Of a DNA stretch of 64,000 bases, positions 43,154-51,411 are shown piece after piece. Origin of the DNA: Planotetraspora sp. A-T 1434 (GTDB lineage: Bacteria; Actinomycetota; Actinomycetes; Streptosporangiales; Streptosporangiaceae); assembly GCF_025420585.1 (NCBI RefSeq), contig NZ_JAOEGB010000001.1:186001-250000 (forward strand). Reading direction: 5' to 3'. Position 1 is the stretch's first letter. Each line of letters starts with the position of its first letter. Made by a program: the position numbers and the translations under genes. The notes under the pieces were generated by a model. That model was not told the DNA's origin and searched no databases. It saw only the letters and a program-made list of their open reading frames with translations.

Positions 43154-44212
43154 ATGCCGATTTTGGCAAGGATGCTCCCCGCCCCCCTCACGATGGAGGT
43201 CCGGCGGGGCGCGATCGCGCAGCTCGGCTCGTTGCTGGCCGACAGCCGGGTCGCCACCTCGGGACGGGTCGCCGTGGCGGTGGGTGCGAGCCAGGGCGAC
43301 AAGATCGCCCAGGTAATCGCCCCTTCCCTCGGTGAGGCGAAGATCTTCCGGGTGCCCGACGGCACGGTCGACGCGGCCGTGTCTCTCGGCGCCGACCTCC
43401 GCAAGGGCGCCTACGAGGCCGTCGTCGGCGTCGGCGGCGGCAAGACGATCGACGCCACCAAGTACGCCGCGTCGCTGGCGGGGATCCCCATGGTCGCGGT
43501 GGCGACCAACCTGTCGCACGACGGCATCTGCTCGCCGGTCGCCTCCCTCGTTCACGAAGGAGGGAAGGGGTCGTTCGGCGTGCCGATGCCTCTGGCGATC
43601 ATGGTCGACCTCGACTTCGTTCACGACGCCCCCGCGTCCCTCGTCCGGGCCGGCGTCGGCGACGTGGTCAGCAACCTGTCGGCCATCGAGGACTGGCAGC
43701 TCGGCAACACCGAGCGCGGCGAGCCCATCGACGGGCTGGCCGTCGCCATGGCCCGCACGGCGGCTGAGGCGGTGCTCGGGCGGGCCGACTCCATCGAGTC
43801 CGACCCGTTCCTGACCGTCCTGGCCGAAGCTTTGATTCTCTCCGGTATGTCTATGGTCATCGCTGGGTCAAGCCGTCCGGGGAGTGGCGGCGACCATGAG
43901 ATCCTTCATGCCGTGGATCAGCTGTTCCCAGGAACGTCCAATCACGGCGAGCTCGCCGGGATCGGTGCGGCGTTCTGCTTCTTCCTCCGTGAGGACTCAC
44001 ACCGGCTCGACCAGGTCACCGGCTGCCTCAGGCAGCACGGGCTGCCGGTCGTGCCGGAAGACGTCGGCCTGACGGCCGACCAGTTCACCGCCGCCGTGAT
44101 GCTGGCCCCCAGCACCCGGCCCGGCCGTTACACCATCCTTGAGCACCTCCGCCTGTCGGAGGTCGAGGTCCGTGCGAGAGTTGAGGACTATGTCCGCGCC
44201 GTCGGTCGCTGA
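43154..44212 (+). CDS. sn-glycerol-1-phosphate dehydrogenase-like protein (iron-containing ADH superfamily)
   Basis: The 352-residue protein matches the AraM/EgsA branch: VVGVGGGKTIDATKYAA for nucleotide binding, VATNLSHDGICSPVASL, and metal ligands in the Asp of VGDVVSNLSAIEDW, SGGDHEILHAVD and SNHGELAGIGAAF. Relatives reduce dihydroxyacetone phosphate to sn-glycerol 1-phosphate, the backbone stereoisomer of archaeal lipids; in Bacillus AraM is used for heptaprenylglyceryl phosphate. The gene lies between a cytidylyltransferase and a CDP-alcohol phosphatidyltransferase, overlapping the latter by 23 bases. A different polyol such as inosose-type substrates cannot be excluded. Confidence 0.82.
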   Translation: MPILARMLPAPLTMEVRRGAIAQLGSLLADSRVATSGRVAVAVGASQGDKIAQVIAPSLGEAKIFRVPDGTVDAAVSLGADLRKGAYEAVVGVGGGKTIDATKYAASLAGIPMVAVATNLSHDGICSPVASLVHEGGKGSFGVPMPLAIMVDLDFVHDAPASLVRAGVGDVVSNLSAIEDWQLGNTERGEPIDGLAVAMARTAAEAVLGRADSIESDPFLTVLAEALILSGMSMVIAGSSRPGSGGDHEILHAVDQLFPGTSNHGELAGIGAAFCFFLREDSHRLDQVTGCLRQHGLPVVPEDVGLTADQFTAAVMLAPSTRPGRYTILEHLRLSEVEVRARVEDYVRAVGR

Positions 44213-44948
44213 GATCCGCGCGGTCGCGCAGCCGCAGACCACGATGGACCGCCGCAGCGGCGAGCATTGGGCCGGCCTGCTGTACATGCGGCGGCTGTCC
44301 ATCTACGGCACCTGGCTGCTGGCCAAGACGCCCATCACGCCCAACCAGGTCACCGGTCTGATGATCCTGTGCGGCGTGGCGGCGGGAGCCGTACTGGCCC
44401 TGCCCGGAATCGGGGCGGCGGTCGGGGCGGCGCTGCTGATCCAGCTCTACCTGCTGCTCGACTGCTCGGACGGGGAGCTCGCGCGGTGGACGGGCCGCAC
44501 GTCGATCACGGGGGTCTACCTCGACCGGGTCGGCCACTACTTCGCGGAGGCGGCTCTGCTGATCGGCCTGGGATTCCGGGCGTCGCAGACCCTTCCCGAC
44601 TGGTACACCGTGCTCGGCTTCGCAGCGGCGCTGGGCGCGATTCTGATCAAGTCGGAGACCGACCTGGTCGATGTCGCGCGGGCCCGTTCCGGCCTCGTCG
44701 CGGCCACCGAGGCGGCGGCCGGGCAGTTCGTGTCACGACGGCTGGGACTCGCCCGCAGGATCGTCGGCGCGACTCGGTTCCACCGGGTCATCCAGGCCGT
44801 CGAGCTGTCGCTGATCGTCGTGGTCGCGGCCGTGCTCGACCTCTGGTTCCCGGCGACGCGGGTGCTCGTGGTGGCCTGCGCCGTCATCGCGGTCATCCAG
44901 CTCGTCCTGCATCTGGTGAGCATCCTGGCGTCGAGGCGGCTGTCGTGA
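44190..44948 (+). CDS. CDP-alcohol phosphatidyltransferase with an Asp-to-His change
   Basis: The 252-residue membrane enzyme (ATG 44190, GAGG upstream) has TPITPNQVTGLM and a motif DCSDGELAR, then GVYLDRVGH. The usual family motif ends D-x3-D; here the last position is His instead of the general-base Asp. About six helices are predicted. The gene overlaps the G1P dehydrogenase gene by 23 bases, so the products are probably made together and used in the same pathway. It would condense a CDP-activated lipid or polyol with an alcohol acceptor. The His substitution may mark a subfamily with changed chemistry or an inactive copy. Confidence 0.82.
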   Translation: MSAPSVAEIRAVAQPQTTMDRRSGEHWAGLLYMRRLSIYGTWLLAKTPITPNQVTGLMILCGVAAGAVLALPGIGAAVGAALLIQLYLLLDCSDGELARWTGRTSITGVYLDRVGHYFAEAALLIGLGFRASQTLPDWYTVLGFAAALGAILIKSETDLVDVARARSGLVAATEAAAGQFVSRRLGLARRIVGATRFHRVIQAVELSLIVVVAAVLDLWFPATRVLVVACAVIAVIQLVLHLVSILASRRLS

Positions 44949-45145
44949 CCAGTTCCGGGCGAGTGAACCGTCAGAATATGGGTAAGTGCCTGAGTCATCC
45001 GTATACCGTTGGTTTGGTAGGGGTTTCCTGGCAGTTCCGATACGCTTATTTTTCAGTAACCAGGCAGATTCCGGATTGCCCGGCCATACAGACTCGGTGA
45101 TCATGAAATCGTGTGTAGTGCGCCATACGTTGAGGCGATGACGCG

Positions 45146-46027
45146 GTGAAGATTTCATGTGTCATCCTCACCATGGGAAACAGGGTCGCCGAGCTGGACC
45201 GCGCGGTGGAGTCCGCGCTGACGCAGACGGACGGCGACGTCGAAGTGGTGATCGTCGGAAACGGCGCGGACGTGCCGGCGCTGACGGCGGAGCCCCTGCC
45301 GGGCACCGCCGCCTCGGTCAGGACGGTACGGCTCACGCACAATACGGGCATTCCCGAGGGCCGCAACCGGGGCGTCCAGGAGTGCTCCGGTGACGTGGTC
45401 CTCTTCCTGGACGACGACGGCTGGTATGCCAACTCGAAGGTCGCCGCGCACGTCCGTGAGCGGTTCACCCACGAGCCCGACCTCGCGGTGATCTCCTTCC
45501 GGGTCATGGACCCCGAGGGCGGCTCGGTGCAGCGGCGGCACGTCCCCCGGTTGCGCGCGGGCGACCCGGAGCGGTCCTCTCCGGTCACGACGTTCCTCGG
45601 CGGTGCCTGCGCCATCCGCAAGTCGGCGTTCCTCCAGGTCGGCGGCCTGCCCGAGCGGTTCTTCTACGCCCACGAGGAGACCGACCTGGCCTGGCGGCTG
45701 CTCGGCGAGGGCTACCGCATCGAGTACGACGCCGAGACCGTCATGTACCACCCGCTGGTGCTGCCGAGCCGGCACGCCGACTTCTACCGGCTGAACGCGC
45801 GCAACCGCGTGTGGCTGGCCCGCCGCAACCTTCCCTGGCCTCTCGCCGTGCTGTACCTGCTGAACTGGGTCGTGCTCACGCTCGCCCGGGAGCGGTCGGC
45901 GGCGGCTCTCCGTGCGTGGTTCCGCGGCTTCTCCGAGGGGGTGCGCCAGCCGGCGGGCGAGCGGCGCCCGATGGCCTGGCGGACCGCCTGGCGCATGCTC
46001 CGCCTCGGCCGCCCGCCCATCGTCTAG
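45146..46027 (+). CDS. Family 2 glycosyltransferase
   Basis: The 293-residue GT-A transferase begins with GTG 45146. It shows MKISCVILTMGNRVAELDRAV, NTGIPEGRNRGVQ, the metal-binding DDD in VVLFLDDDGWY, a donor-binding GGACAIRKSAF block and the catalytic EETDLAWRLL. It resembles rhamnosyl- or galactosyltransferases of cell-wall linkers such as WbbL (inference). A short hydrophobic helix near residue 240 may attach it to the membrane. It follows the G1P/CDP-alcohol genes after a 197-base gap without a gene and is followed by a 15-bp minisatellite and a 53-bp array. Confidence 0.9.
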   Translation: MKISCVILTMGNRVAELDRAVESALTQTDGDVEVVIVGNGADVPALTAEPLPGTAASVRTVRLTHNTGIPEGRNRGVQECSGDVVLFLDDDGWYANSKVAAHVRERFTHEPDLAVISFRVMDPEGGSVQRRHVPRLRAGDPERSSPVTTFLGGACAIRKSAFLQVGGLPERFFYAHEETDLAWRLLGEGYRIEYDAETVMYHPLVLPSRHADFYRLNARNRVWLARRNLPWPLAVLYLLNWVVLTLARERSAAALRAWFRGFSEGVRQPAGERRPMAWRTAWRMLRLGRPPIV

Positions 46028-46044
46028 CCGCACATCCCATCCCC

Positions 46045-46104
46045 GCGGCGACCCCCCGCGCGGCGACCCCCCGCGCGGCGACCCCCCGCGCGGCGACCCC
46101 CCGC
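46045..46104. repeat. Four exact copies of a 15-bp GC-rich unit
   Basis: GCGGCGACCCCCCGC repeats four times without change from 46045 to 46104 and runs straight into the first 53-bp-family element at 46105. It lies 17 bases after the glycosyltransferase stop. Perfect identity suggests recent slippage. Confidence 0.9.
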
Positions 46105-46221
46105 GTGATCATGCACAGATTCCGTGCCGGTCGTGCTGACCAGGCGGAACCTTGTGGGTGATCATGCACGGGTTCCGTGCGGGTCGTGCTGACCAGGCTG
46201 AACCTCGTCGGTGATCATGCA
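46105..46221. repeat. 53-bp array E: three forward copies
   Basis: GTGATCATGCA starts at 46105, 46158 and 46211, exactly 53 bp apart. The first two full units differ at only a few positions, showing that the whole 53 bp is duplicated and not only the core. The array sits between two convergent genes. Confidence 0.9.
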
Positions 46222-46257
46222 AGGGCCGTCTCGGTCGCGCGCTCGTCCAGGCCTCCG

Positions 46258-47049
46258 TCAGGCCTGAACGGTCTCCGCATCTCCGAACGACATCGTGACG
46301 TGGCTGACGGTGCTCGTCATCAAGGCCGGCTTGGGCAGACCCAGCTCGCTCAGCTCCTTGGCGATCGGATGGTTGCCCAGCCTGATCAGCGCCCCGCCGG
46401 GCCGGGAGCGGACGCCGTGGGGGCGCGTCGTCCACGGGATGCGCCGGGTGACCCCGTCGAGATGGGCGTAGGCGCTCAGCGGCGCCGCACCCTTGGTCCC
46501 GCTCGTGCCGTCGTGGCCACCCCGGAGATCGGGCGTCCGCGCCGGGGGGAGCAGCGGTATGCCGGGCCGGACCAGCAGGTCGACGACCAGCCGCCCGTCC
46601 TTGCGGACGATGCACCGCTTGTACGGCGTGGCCAGGCGCACGTCGATGTCCGCCAGCTCCTTGGGGAAGCCCCAGATGCTCCGTCCGGCCTCCAGTGTGA
46701 ATCCCTGGTCGACGGGCAGCCAGTGGACGAACGCGCCGAACCCGGATCCGCGCAGGTCCTTGAGACCGGCCAGCGGGCCGCGTCGCGGTGGCGGACCGGC
46801 CTCGGGCGGCCGCACCAGGAACGCCACGCCGAACTCCTGGTAGGCGTCGAGGTCGGAGTCCCGATACTCCACGAACGCCAGGGTGCAGACGGCCTTGCCC
46901 GGCAGCACCTCCGTGATGTCCATGCCGGAGTACGCGAGGACGGCTCGGGCGGCGTCGGCCCGGACGAGATACATGGCGCTGCAGACCGTGGCGTCGCGGA
47001 CCTCGATCGGCGTGTCGACCAGGCGGCCCTGGATGAGATGGCTTGCCAT
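46258..47049 (-). CDS. Acetoacetate decarboxylase-like protein
   Basis: The 263-residue product (ATG 47049) matches the acetoacetate decarboxylase superfamily: repeated beta strands with VEYRDSDLDAYQEFGVAFLV, and the active-site region GRSIWGFPKELADI with the Schiff-base lysine. True acetoacetate decarboxylases make acetone; many actinobacterial relatives act on other keto acids or lack known activity. The lysine being present argues for activity. The gene is on the minus strand between repeat arrays and has no metabolic link to the surface-polymer genes around it. The upstream frame to 47127 is probably non-coding. Confidence 0.72.
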   Translation of the reverse strand: MASHLIQGRLVDTPIEVRDATVCSAMYLVRADAARAVLAYSGMDITEVLPGKAVCTLAFVEYRDSDLDAYQEFGVAFLVRPPEAGPPPRRGPLAGLKDLRGSGFGAFVHWLPVDQGFTLEAGRSIWGFPKELADIDVRLATPYKRCIVRKDGRLVVDLLVRPGIPLLPPARTPDLRGGHDGTSGTKGAAPLSAYAHLDGVTRRIPWTTRPHGVRSRPGGALIRLGNHPIAKELSELGLPKPALMTSTVSHVTMSFGDAETVQA

Positions 47050-47287
47050 ACCCCCAGTAGAACAAGCCGGGCGGCCCGGCGATAGCCGTACGCGCGGCCC
47101 AACGCGCGACGGTGCGAATAACCGCACGCGTCACGTCGGTGTACGGCCCCGGCCCTTCCTGGAGCGCCGGCCAAACAAGGGAAGGCACAAGGGAAGGCAC
47201 AAGGGAAGGCAGGCCAAGTAAGGGCTGCCAAGTAGGGGCCGGCCAGGTAAGGGAAGAGAGCGTGGCCCCTTCCGGCCGACCTTCGGC

Positions 47288-47538
47288 GTGATCATGCACA
47301 TGTTCCCGCCCGCGCCGTCTCACCTGGGGTTTGTGCAGCGTGATCATGCATCAAGAGGGTGCGCCCGAGAGGCGGACACTGCATGATCGCGAATAGCGTC
47401 GGCCCTGGTCAGGGCATGTGCGGCGGAATCGGTGCATGATCACGATCCGGGGATCTCACGGGAATCCCACAGGAATCCCACAGGAACTGCACGGGAATCC
47501 CACGTCCCCGAGCTTCCCGGGAAACCCTGCATGATCAC
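47288..47538. repeat. 53-bp array F: two forward and three inverted copies
   Basis: Forward cores start at 47288 and 47340 (52 bp apart). Inverted cores are at 47380 (variant TGCATGATCGC), 47433 and 47528; the first two are 53 bp apart and the last 95. Between the last two lies a short GGAATCCCAC tandem. The array occupies most of the 512 bases between the decarboxylase-like gene and the GT4 gene. Left of it, 47170-47215 carries a degenerate GGGAAGGCACAA repeat. No gene is seen here. Confidence 0.88.
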
Positions 47539-47561
47539 GGCGATGGTTGTCGGGCCGGTTT

Positions 47562-48698
47562 CTACACGGTGACGGCGCGGTTGCGGTGCCGGGCGGCCAC
47601 CCGGGTCGGGGCGCCGGCCCACTGTTCGAGCTGGGCGACGAACTCCCGGGCCGCCGAAGGCCAGTGGTAGTGGCGCAGGGCTTCGGTGTGGCCCCGGGCG
47701 CCCATCGCGGCCCGTCGCTCGGGTTCGTCGCGCAGATCCAGCACGGCCCGGGCCACGGCGTCCGACACGGCGTCGACGTCGCCGAACGGCACGACGCTCC
47801 CGCAGCCGACCCGGTCCACCAGCGAGGCGGCCCTGGCCAGCGGGGTGGTGATCACCGGAATGCCGCGCGACATGTACTCGATGACCTTCGTCGGAGTGGA
47901 GTCGCGATAATTCGGCACGTCGTGCAGCAGGGACAGCCCCGCGAGGGCGCCCTCGGCCATCCGCAGAGCGTGCTTGTTCGGCACGTACCCGAACCAGTCG
48001 AGCACGCCTTCGCGCTGGGCGTCCCGGAGGAGCGGCCGAATCGAGGCGTCCGCCGGGCCGATCAGGTCCAGCCGGATCTGGTGGCCCTTGAGCCGCCGCG
48101 CCAACTCGATCATCTCGACCGCGCCGCGAGCCTCGGAAAGGTGGCCGACGTAGACGATCCGGCTGTCGCCAGGCGGCGGGGGCGGGATCTCCGGCACGTA
48201 CGTGTGGTTCGGCACGACGGGATGGTCCCCGGTGAACCGCTCGCGGTAGGACTCCTCCGCGAGGATCAGGTGCAGGCGGCGCTCCGCCCGGCCCTCCATG
48301 CCCCGGATCAGCGGGGGCAGGACACCCCGCAGCGCGTCCGGAAGGTACGGCTTGGCCTCCAGTGCTCCGGCCGTGTCCTCGTGGACGTCCCATACCGTCG
48401 GCGGCCTCTTGCGGGGCAGCGCGAGCAGCAACTCGATGTCATGGACGAGAAGCAGGTCGGCGTCCCTGACACCCCTTCCGATGGCAGCCCGCGCCGCCTT
48501 GAGGGCCCTGCCCCGGCGCAGGCCGACCGCCCGTGGCACGTCGATGGGCCGGATCCCCTGCTGCGGCGTCACGTTGCAGTGGGTGAACGGCGCGATGAAG
48601 GTGACGTCGTGCCCGGCGTCGAGAAGCGCCCGGATCTGCCGATGCGTGATCCGCGCGTCCTCCGGATGATGGACTATCGTGCCGACACATACCCTCAT
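47562..48698 (-). CDS. Family 4 glycosyltransferase
   Basis: The 378-residue protein has a GT-B fold. The N-terminal half starts MRVCVGTIVHHPEDARI with a HDIELLLAL strand. The C-terminal half has the donor-site region VYVGHLSEARGAVEMIELA and the nucleotide-sugar glutamate motif STPTKVIEYMSRGIPVITTPL. It should act at the cytoplasmic face in lipid-linked glycan assembly with the neighbouring acyltransferase and LCP genes. The sugar is not predictable. The 3' side abuts a repeat array. The last residues (RHRNRAVTV) are basic. Confidence 0.9.
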   Translation of the reverse strand: MRVCVGTIVHHPEDARITHRQIRALLDAGHDVTFIAPFTHCNVTPQQGIRPIDVPRAVGLRRGRALKAARAAIGRGVRDADLLLVHDIELLLALPRKRPPTVWDVHEDTAGALEAKPYLPDALRGVLPPLIRGMEGRAERRLHLILAEESYRERFTGDHPVVPNHTYVPEIPPPPPGDSRIVYVGHLSEARGAVEMIELARRLKGHQIRLDLIGPADASIRPLLRDAQREGVLDWFGYVPNKHALRMAEGALAGLSLLHDVPNYRDSTPTKVIEYMSRGIPVITTPLARAASLVDRVGCGSVVPFGDVDAVSDAVARAVLDLRDEPERRAAMGARGHTEALRHYHWPSAAREFVAQLEQWAGAPTRVAARHRNRAVTV

Positions 48699-48811
48699 AG
48701 AGCGAGGCTTGCCGTCCGGTCCGAAGTGTCCGGATGCGCCGGGTGAATGCGCCCCGAACTGCGGCTGAACATCCTGCTACCCGTGCAGCCCCCGGGGTGA
48801 TCCCATCCGGC

Positions 48812-50923
48812 TCATCGAGCCTGGGCGGCCGCCCCGCTGAGCTCGGCCGCGGGCTTCCGCGACTGCCGGTAGAGCCACGTCAGGCGCGGTTCGAGCAGCC
48901 ACTTGAAGACCGTCCGGGTGATCGGCATGCAGAGCACGATGGCGAGGGCGAAGCACGCGCTGGCGATGGCGGCCACGCCGAGCGGGCCGTACAGCCAGGG
49001 GACGTTCAGCCAGCCCATCTCCTTGGCGATCAGCACCGGCACACCGTGCAGCAGGTAGCAGTACAGCGTCCGGGTGCCGAGATCGGAGAACCAGGTCTCC
49101 CGCCGGGGGATCAGCGACATCACGGCCGCCGACATGGTGAGCGCGGCGGCGAACAGCGCCATCCGCAGGGCCATGCCCTTCCACCAGATCAGGTGCAGGT
49201 CGCTGTAGCTGTTCTTGTAGTAGATGGGGCCGAGCTTGATGGAGTAGTTGCTGACCAGGTAGACCGCCGCGGCCGCCGCGCCGAGCAGCACGAGCACCGA
49301 GAGCACCCGGACCCAGGCGCGCTTGAGGAAGTCGAACAGCCCCGGCTTGATCACCAGACCCAGGACGAAGAACGGCATCAGCCCGAAGAACCGGTCCATG
49401 CTGAAGTCGCCGGGCAGGTCCGACAGGCCCGAGAAGAGGTACACGATCATCGCGATGAGCATCGGATAACGCATGCGCTTCCACACCGGCGTCGAGAGCC
49501 GCCAGAACAGTAGCGCGATCAGGTACCAGTTCAGCCACGCCGGGTCGATGATCGTGATGCTCCACTTGTGCCCCAGGGCGGCCCGGAGCGCGGCGTAGCC
49601 GACCTCGACGATGACGTACGGCACCAGGAAGGTGTCGACCAGCTTGTTCGTCTTCGCGTTGGAGTTCCAGAAGTTCCTGGAGAGGTAGCCGCTGATGACG
49701 ACGAACAGCGGCATGTGGAAGACATAGATGAACAGGTAGGCCGCCCGCGCGGAATCGGCCGCCAGGGTGGGGATCAGCGAGTGTCCGGTGACCACGAGGG
49801 CGATCAGGACGAACTTGACGTTGTCCAGGTACGGCTCGCGCGGCCGCTTGGCCTCTGGCGCGGGCTCCAGCTCCTGCTCGGTCTGCGGCCCGTCCCAGTC
49901 GGCCGGTACGGCGGGCCGTACAGGATGGGGGCCGAACTGGTCGAGGGCGGACAAGCCCGCAGGGGACGCCTGGGCCCAGGCGGGCAGCGGAAGCGGCTGC
50001 TCGGCGGGCCGGTCGTCGGTCGTGCCTGTCCTGCCGAGGGCCTGCTGCGCGCGGGTCGCGCCTGCTGGGCCCGTCGGGTCCACCGCGCCCGCTGGGCCCG
50101 TCTCCTGGGCGCCGCGCCGCCACGGGTCCCATGGGCCGGAAGGCGACGCGAGGTCAGACGCGAGGTCAGACGCGAGGTCATCGGGAAGCTCGGGCCACTC
50201 GGGGCCCTGGGCTCCGCGGACGGCGCTTCCAAAGGTGACCTGCGGAGTGGGCAGGTCCGCCGGAGGCCGGGCGGGAGCCGGGAACTCCTGCGGCCCGGTG
50301 CCATGGAACCCGGCGCCCTCGAAGGCGGCGGCTTGGGGTCCGGTGCCGTGGAGATCGAGGCCGTGGGGATCGGCCTGGGGTCCGGTGCCGATGTGGAAGG
50401 TGGACCGCTGCGAGGACGCGGCGCGGGGATCTCCCTGCGCTGTTCGAGGCGAGGGCCGGGCCGGTGAGTTCGGGTCGCCCTGCGCGGAGCCCGAGAAGTA
50501 GTCGAACCCCTCCGGGGGTGTCGCCAGCTCGGGCGGCCGGCCCGGTCCGGCCGCGCCCTTCTTGCGCGGCTGCCGTACGGGCAGCGGCGGCCTGTCGCGT
50601 TGGGCCTGGTTCTGGATGGGAGGCCCGGCCGTGGGGCCGGACCCGGCGGACCCCTGGGGCCCCGCGAAGGCGCCCGCCGAGGGGGACTCGCGGATGGCCC
50701 GGTCACGCGTGGCTCCCGCCGCTCCCGGTCCGGGCTGTTCCGAGGCGTTGGGAGTCGAGCCGGGGGACGCTTGGTCTTTCGCCGCGGGGGGAAGCCCGTC
50801 GCCGTCCTGAGCCGGCCGGTCGACGGTGATGCGGCTGATCACGCCGGTTGGCGCGTCTTCGGCATCGGGGGTGACGCCTGGCCTCGTAACCGGAACCGGA
50901 GGGTGCTGGCGGGTGTCACTCAC
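48812..50923 (-). CDS. Acyltransferase-3 family protein with long disordered N-terminus
   Basis: The 703-residue protein has two distinct parts. Residues 1-365 are Pro/Gly/Ala/Ser-rich and probably unstructured, with internal repeats (GTGPQA, and DLAS three times from a 12-bp DNA repeat near 50150). Residues 370-690 form an acyltransferase-3 domain of about ten helices with the catalytic histidine in VVTGHSLIPTL, FHMPLFVVISGYLSRNF and a late YCYLLHGVPVLI. Such enzymes O-acetylate surface sugars; this one resembles fucose-4-O-acetylase-like proteins. The long cytoplasmic tail is unusual and may tether or scaffold partners. It follows the LCP gene on the same strand after a repeat array. Confidence 0.87.
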   Translation of the reverse strand: MSDTRQHPPVPVTRPGVTPDAEDAPTGVISRITVDRPAQDGDGLPPAAKDQASPGSTPNASEQPGPGAAGATRDRAIRESPSAGAFAGPQGSAGSGPTAGPPIQNQAQRDRPPLPVRQPRKKGAAGPGRPPELATPPEGFDYFSGSAQGDPNSPARPSPRTAQGDPRAASSQRSTFHIGTGPQADPHGLDLHGTGPQAAAFEGAGFHGTGPQEFPAPARPPADLPTPQVTFGSAVRGAQGPEWPELPDDLASDLASDLASPSGPWDPWRRGAQETGPAGAVDPTGPAGATRAQQALGRTGTTDDRPAEQPLPLPAWAQASPAGLSALDQFGPHPVRPAVPADWDGPQTEQELEPAPEAKRPREPYLDNVKFVLIALVVTGHSLIPTLAADSARAAYLFIYVFHMPLFVVISGYLSRNFWNSNAKTNKLVDTFLVPYVIVEVGYAALRAALGHKWSITIIDPAWLNWYLIALLFWRLSTPVWKRMRYPMLIAMIVYLFSGLSDLPGDFSMDRFFGLMPFFVLGLVIKPGLFDFLKRAWVRVLSVLVLLGAAAAAVYLVSNYSIKLGPIYYKNSYSDLHLIWWKGMALRMALFAAALTMSAAVMSLIPRRETWFSDLGTRTLYCYLLHGVPVLIAKEMGWLNVPWLYGPLGVAAIASACFALAIVLCMPITRTVFKWLLEPRLTWLYRQSRKPAAELSGAAAQAR

Positions 50924-51214
50924 GAGAGAAACGCTCTGCTATCTGTTGGAGGCTCGGGGGGCGGTCGCGTCTCGCGAATCCTCGAGATTCGCAGACCTGT
51001 GTCCTGGGTCGGACCCTAGCGAAGGCGCCCCGGCGGATCAGCCGAACGGGCGAACAGGGCGCGTTCGCCAGATCCCCCACCCTAACGTCATCGCGATCAG
51101 ATGTCGCGTCTGGGCCGAAACGTAACCGATGTGACACCAGTCGAGATCTTCGTCAAACACGGCGACCCTCGACCCCCGCAGCAGCCCGAGAGAGCCGCCC
51201 CGCACACCGTCGCC

Positions 51215-51345
51215 GTGATCATGCAGGCTTTCCCGGGTTTGTGATCATGCGGTGTCTGTCCGCCGGGGCGCACCCTTGTCATGCATGATCACGCTGGGCG
51301 AAGGGCCGGGTGGGACGGTGCGTGCGGGAACATGTGCATGATCAC
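51215..51345. repeat. 53-bp array G: two forward and two inverted copies
   Basis: Forward cores are at 51215 and 51241 (26 bp apart). Inverted cores are at 51282 and 51335, exactly 53 bp apart. The array lies in the 488-base gap between the acyltransferase start and the LCP gene's end. Apart from it and the terminator at 51359 no gene or other structure is seen in this gap. Confidence 0.88.
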
Positions 51346-51358
51346 GCGGTAAGGGCGG

Positions 51359-51393
51359 AAGGGCCGGTGCTCCGTGAGGAGTCACCGGCCCTT
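51359..51393 (-). terminator. Hairpin terminator of the second LCP gene
   Basis: AAGGGCCGGTG at 51359-51369 is the perfect inverse of CACCGGCCCTT at 51383-51393, with a 13-base loop. It lies 18 bases after the LCP stop on the minus strand. There is no long U-tract. Confidence 0.75.
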
Positions 51394-51411
51394 CCCCGTC
51401 TGCGGCCCGAG

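Noticed and set aside
46045-46104. 15-bp repeat as part of the glycosyltransferase gene
   Set aside because: The gene stops at 46027; the repeat is outside the reading frame.
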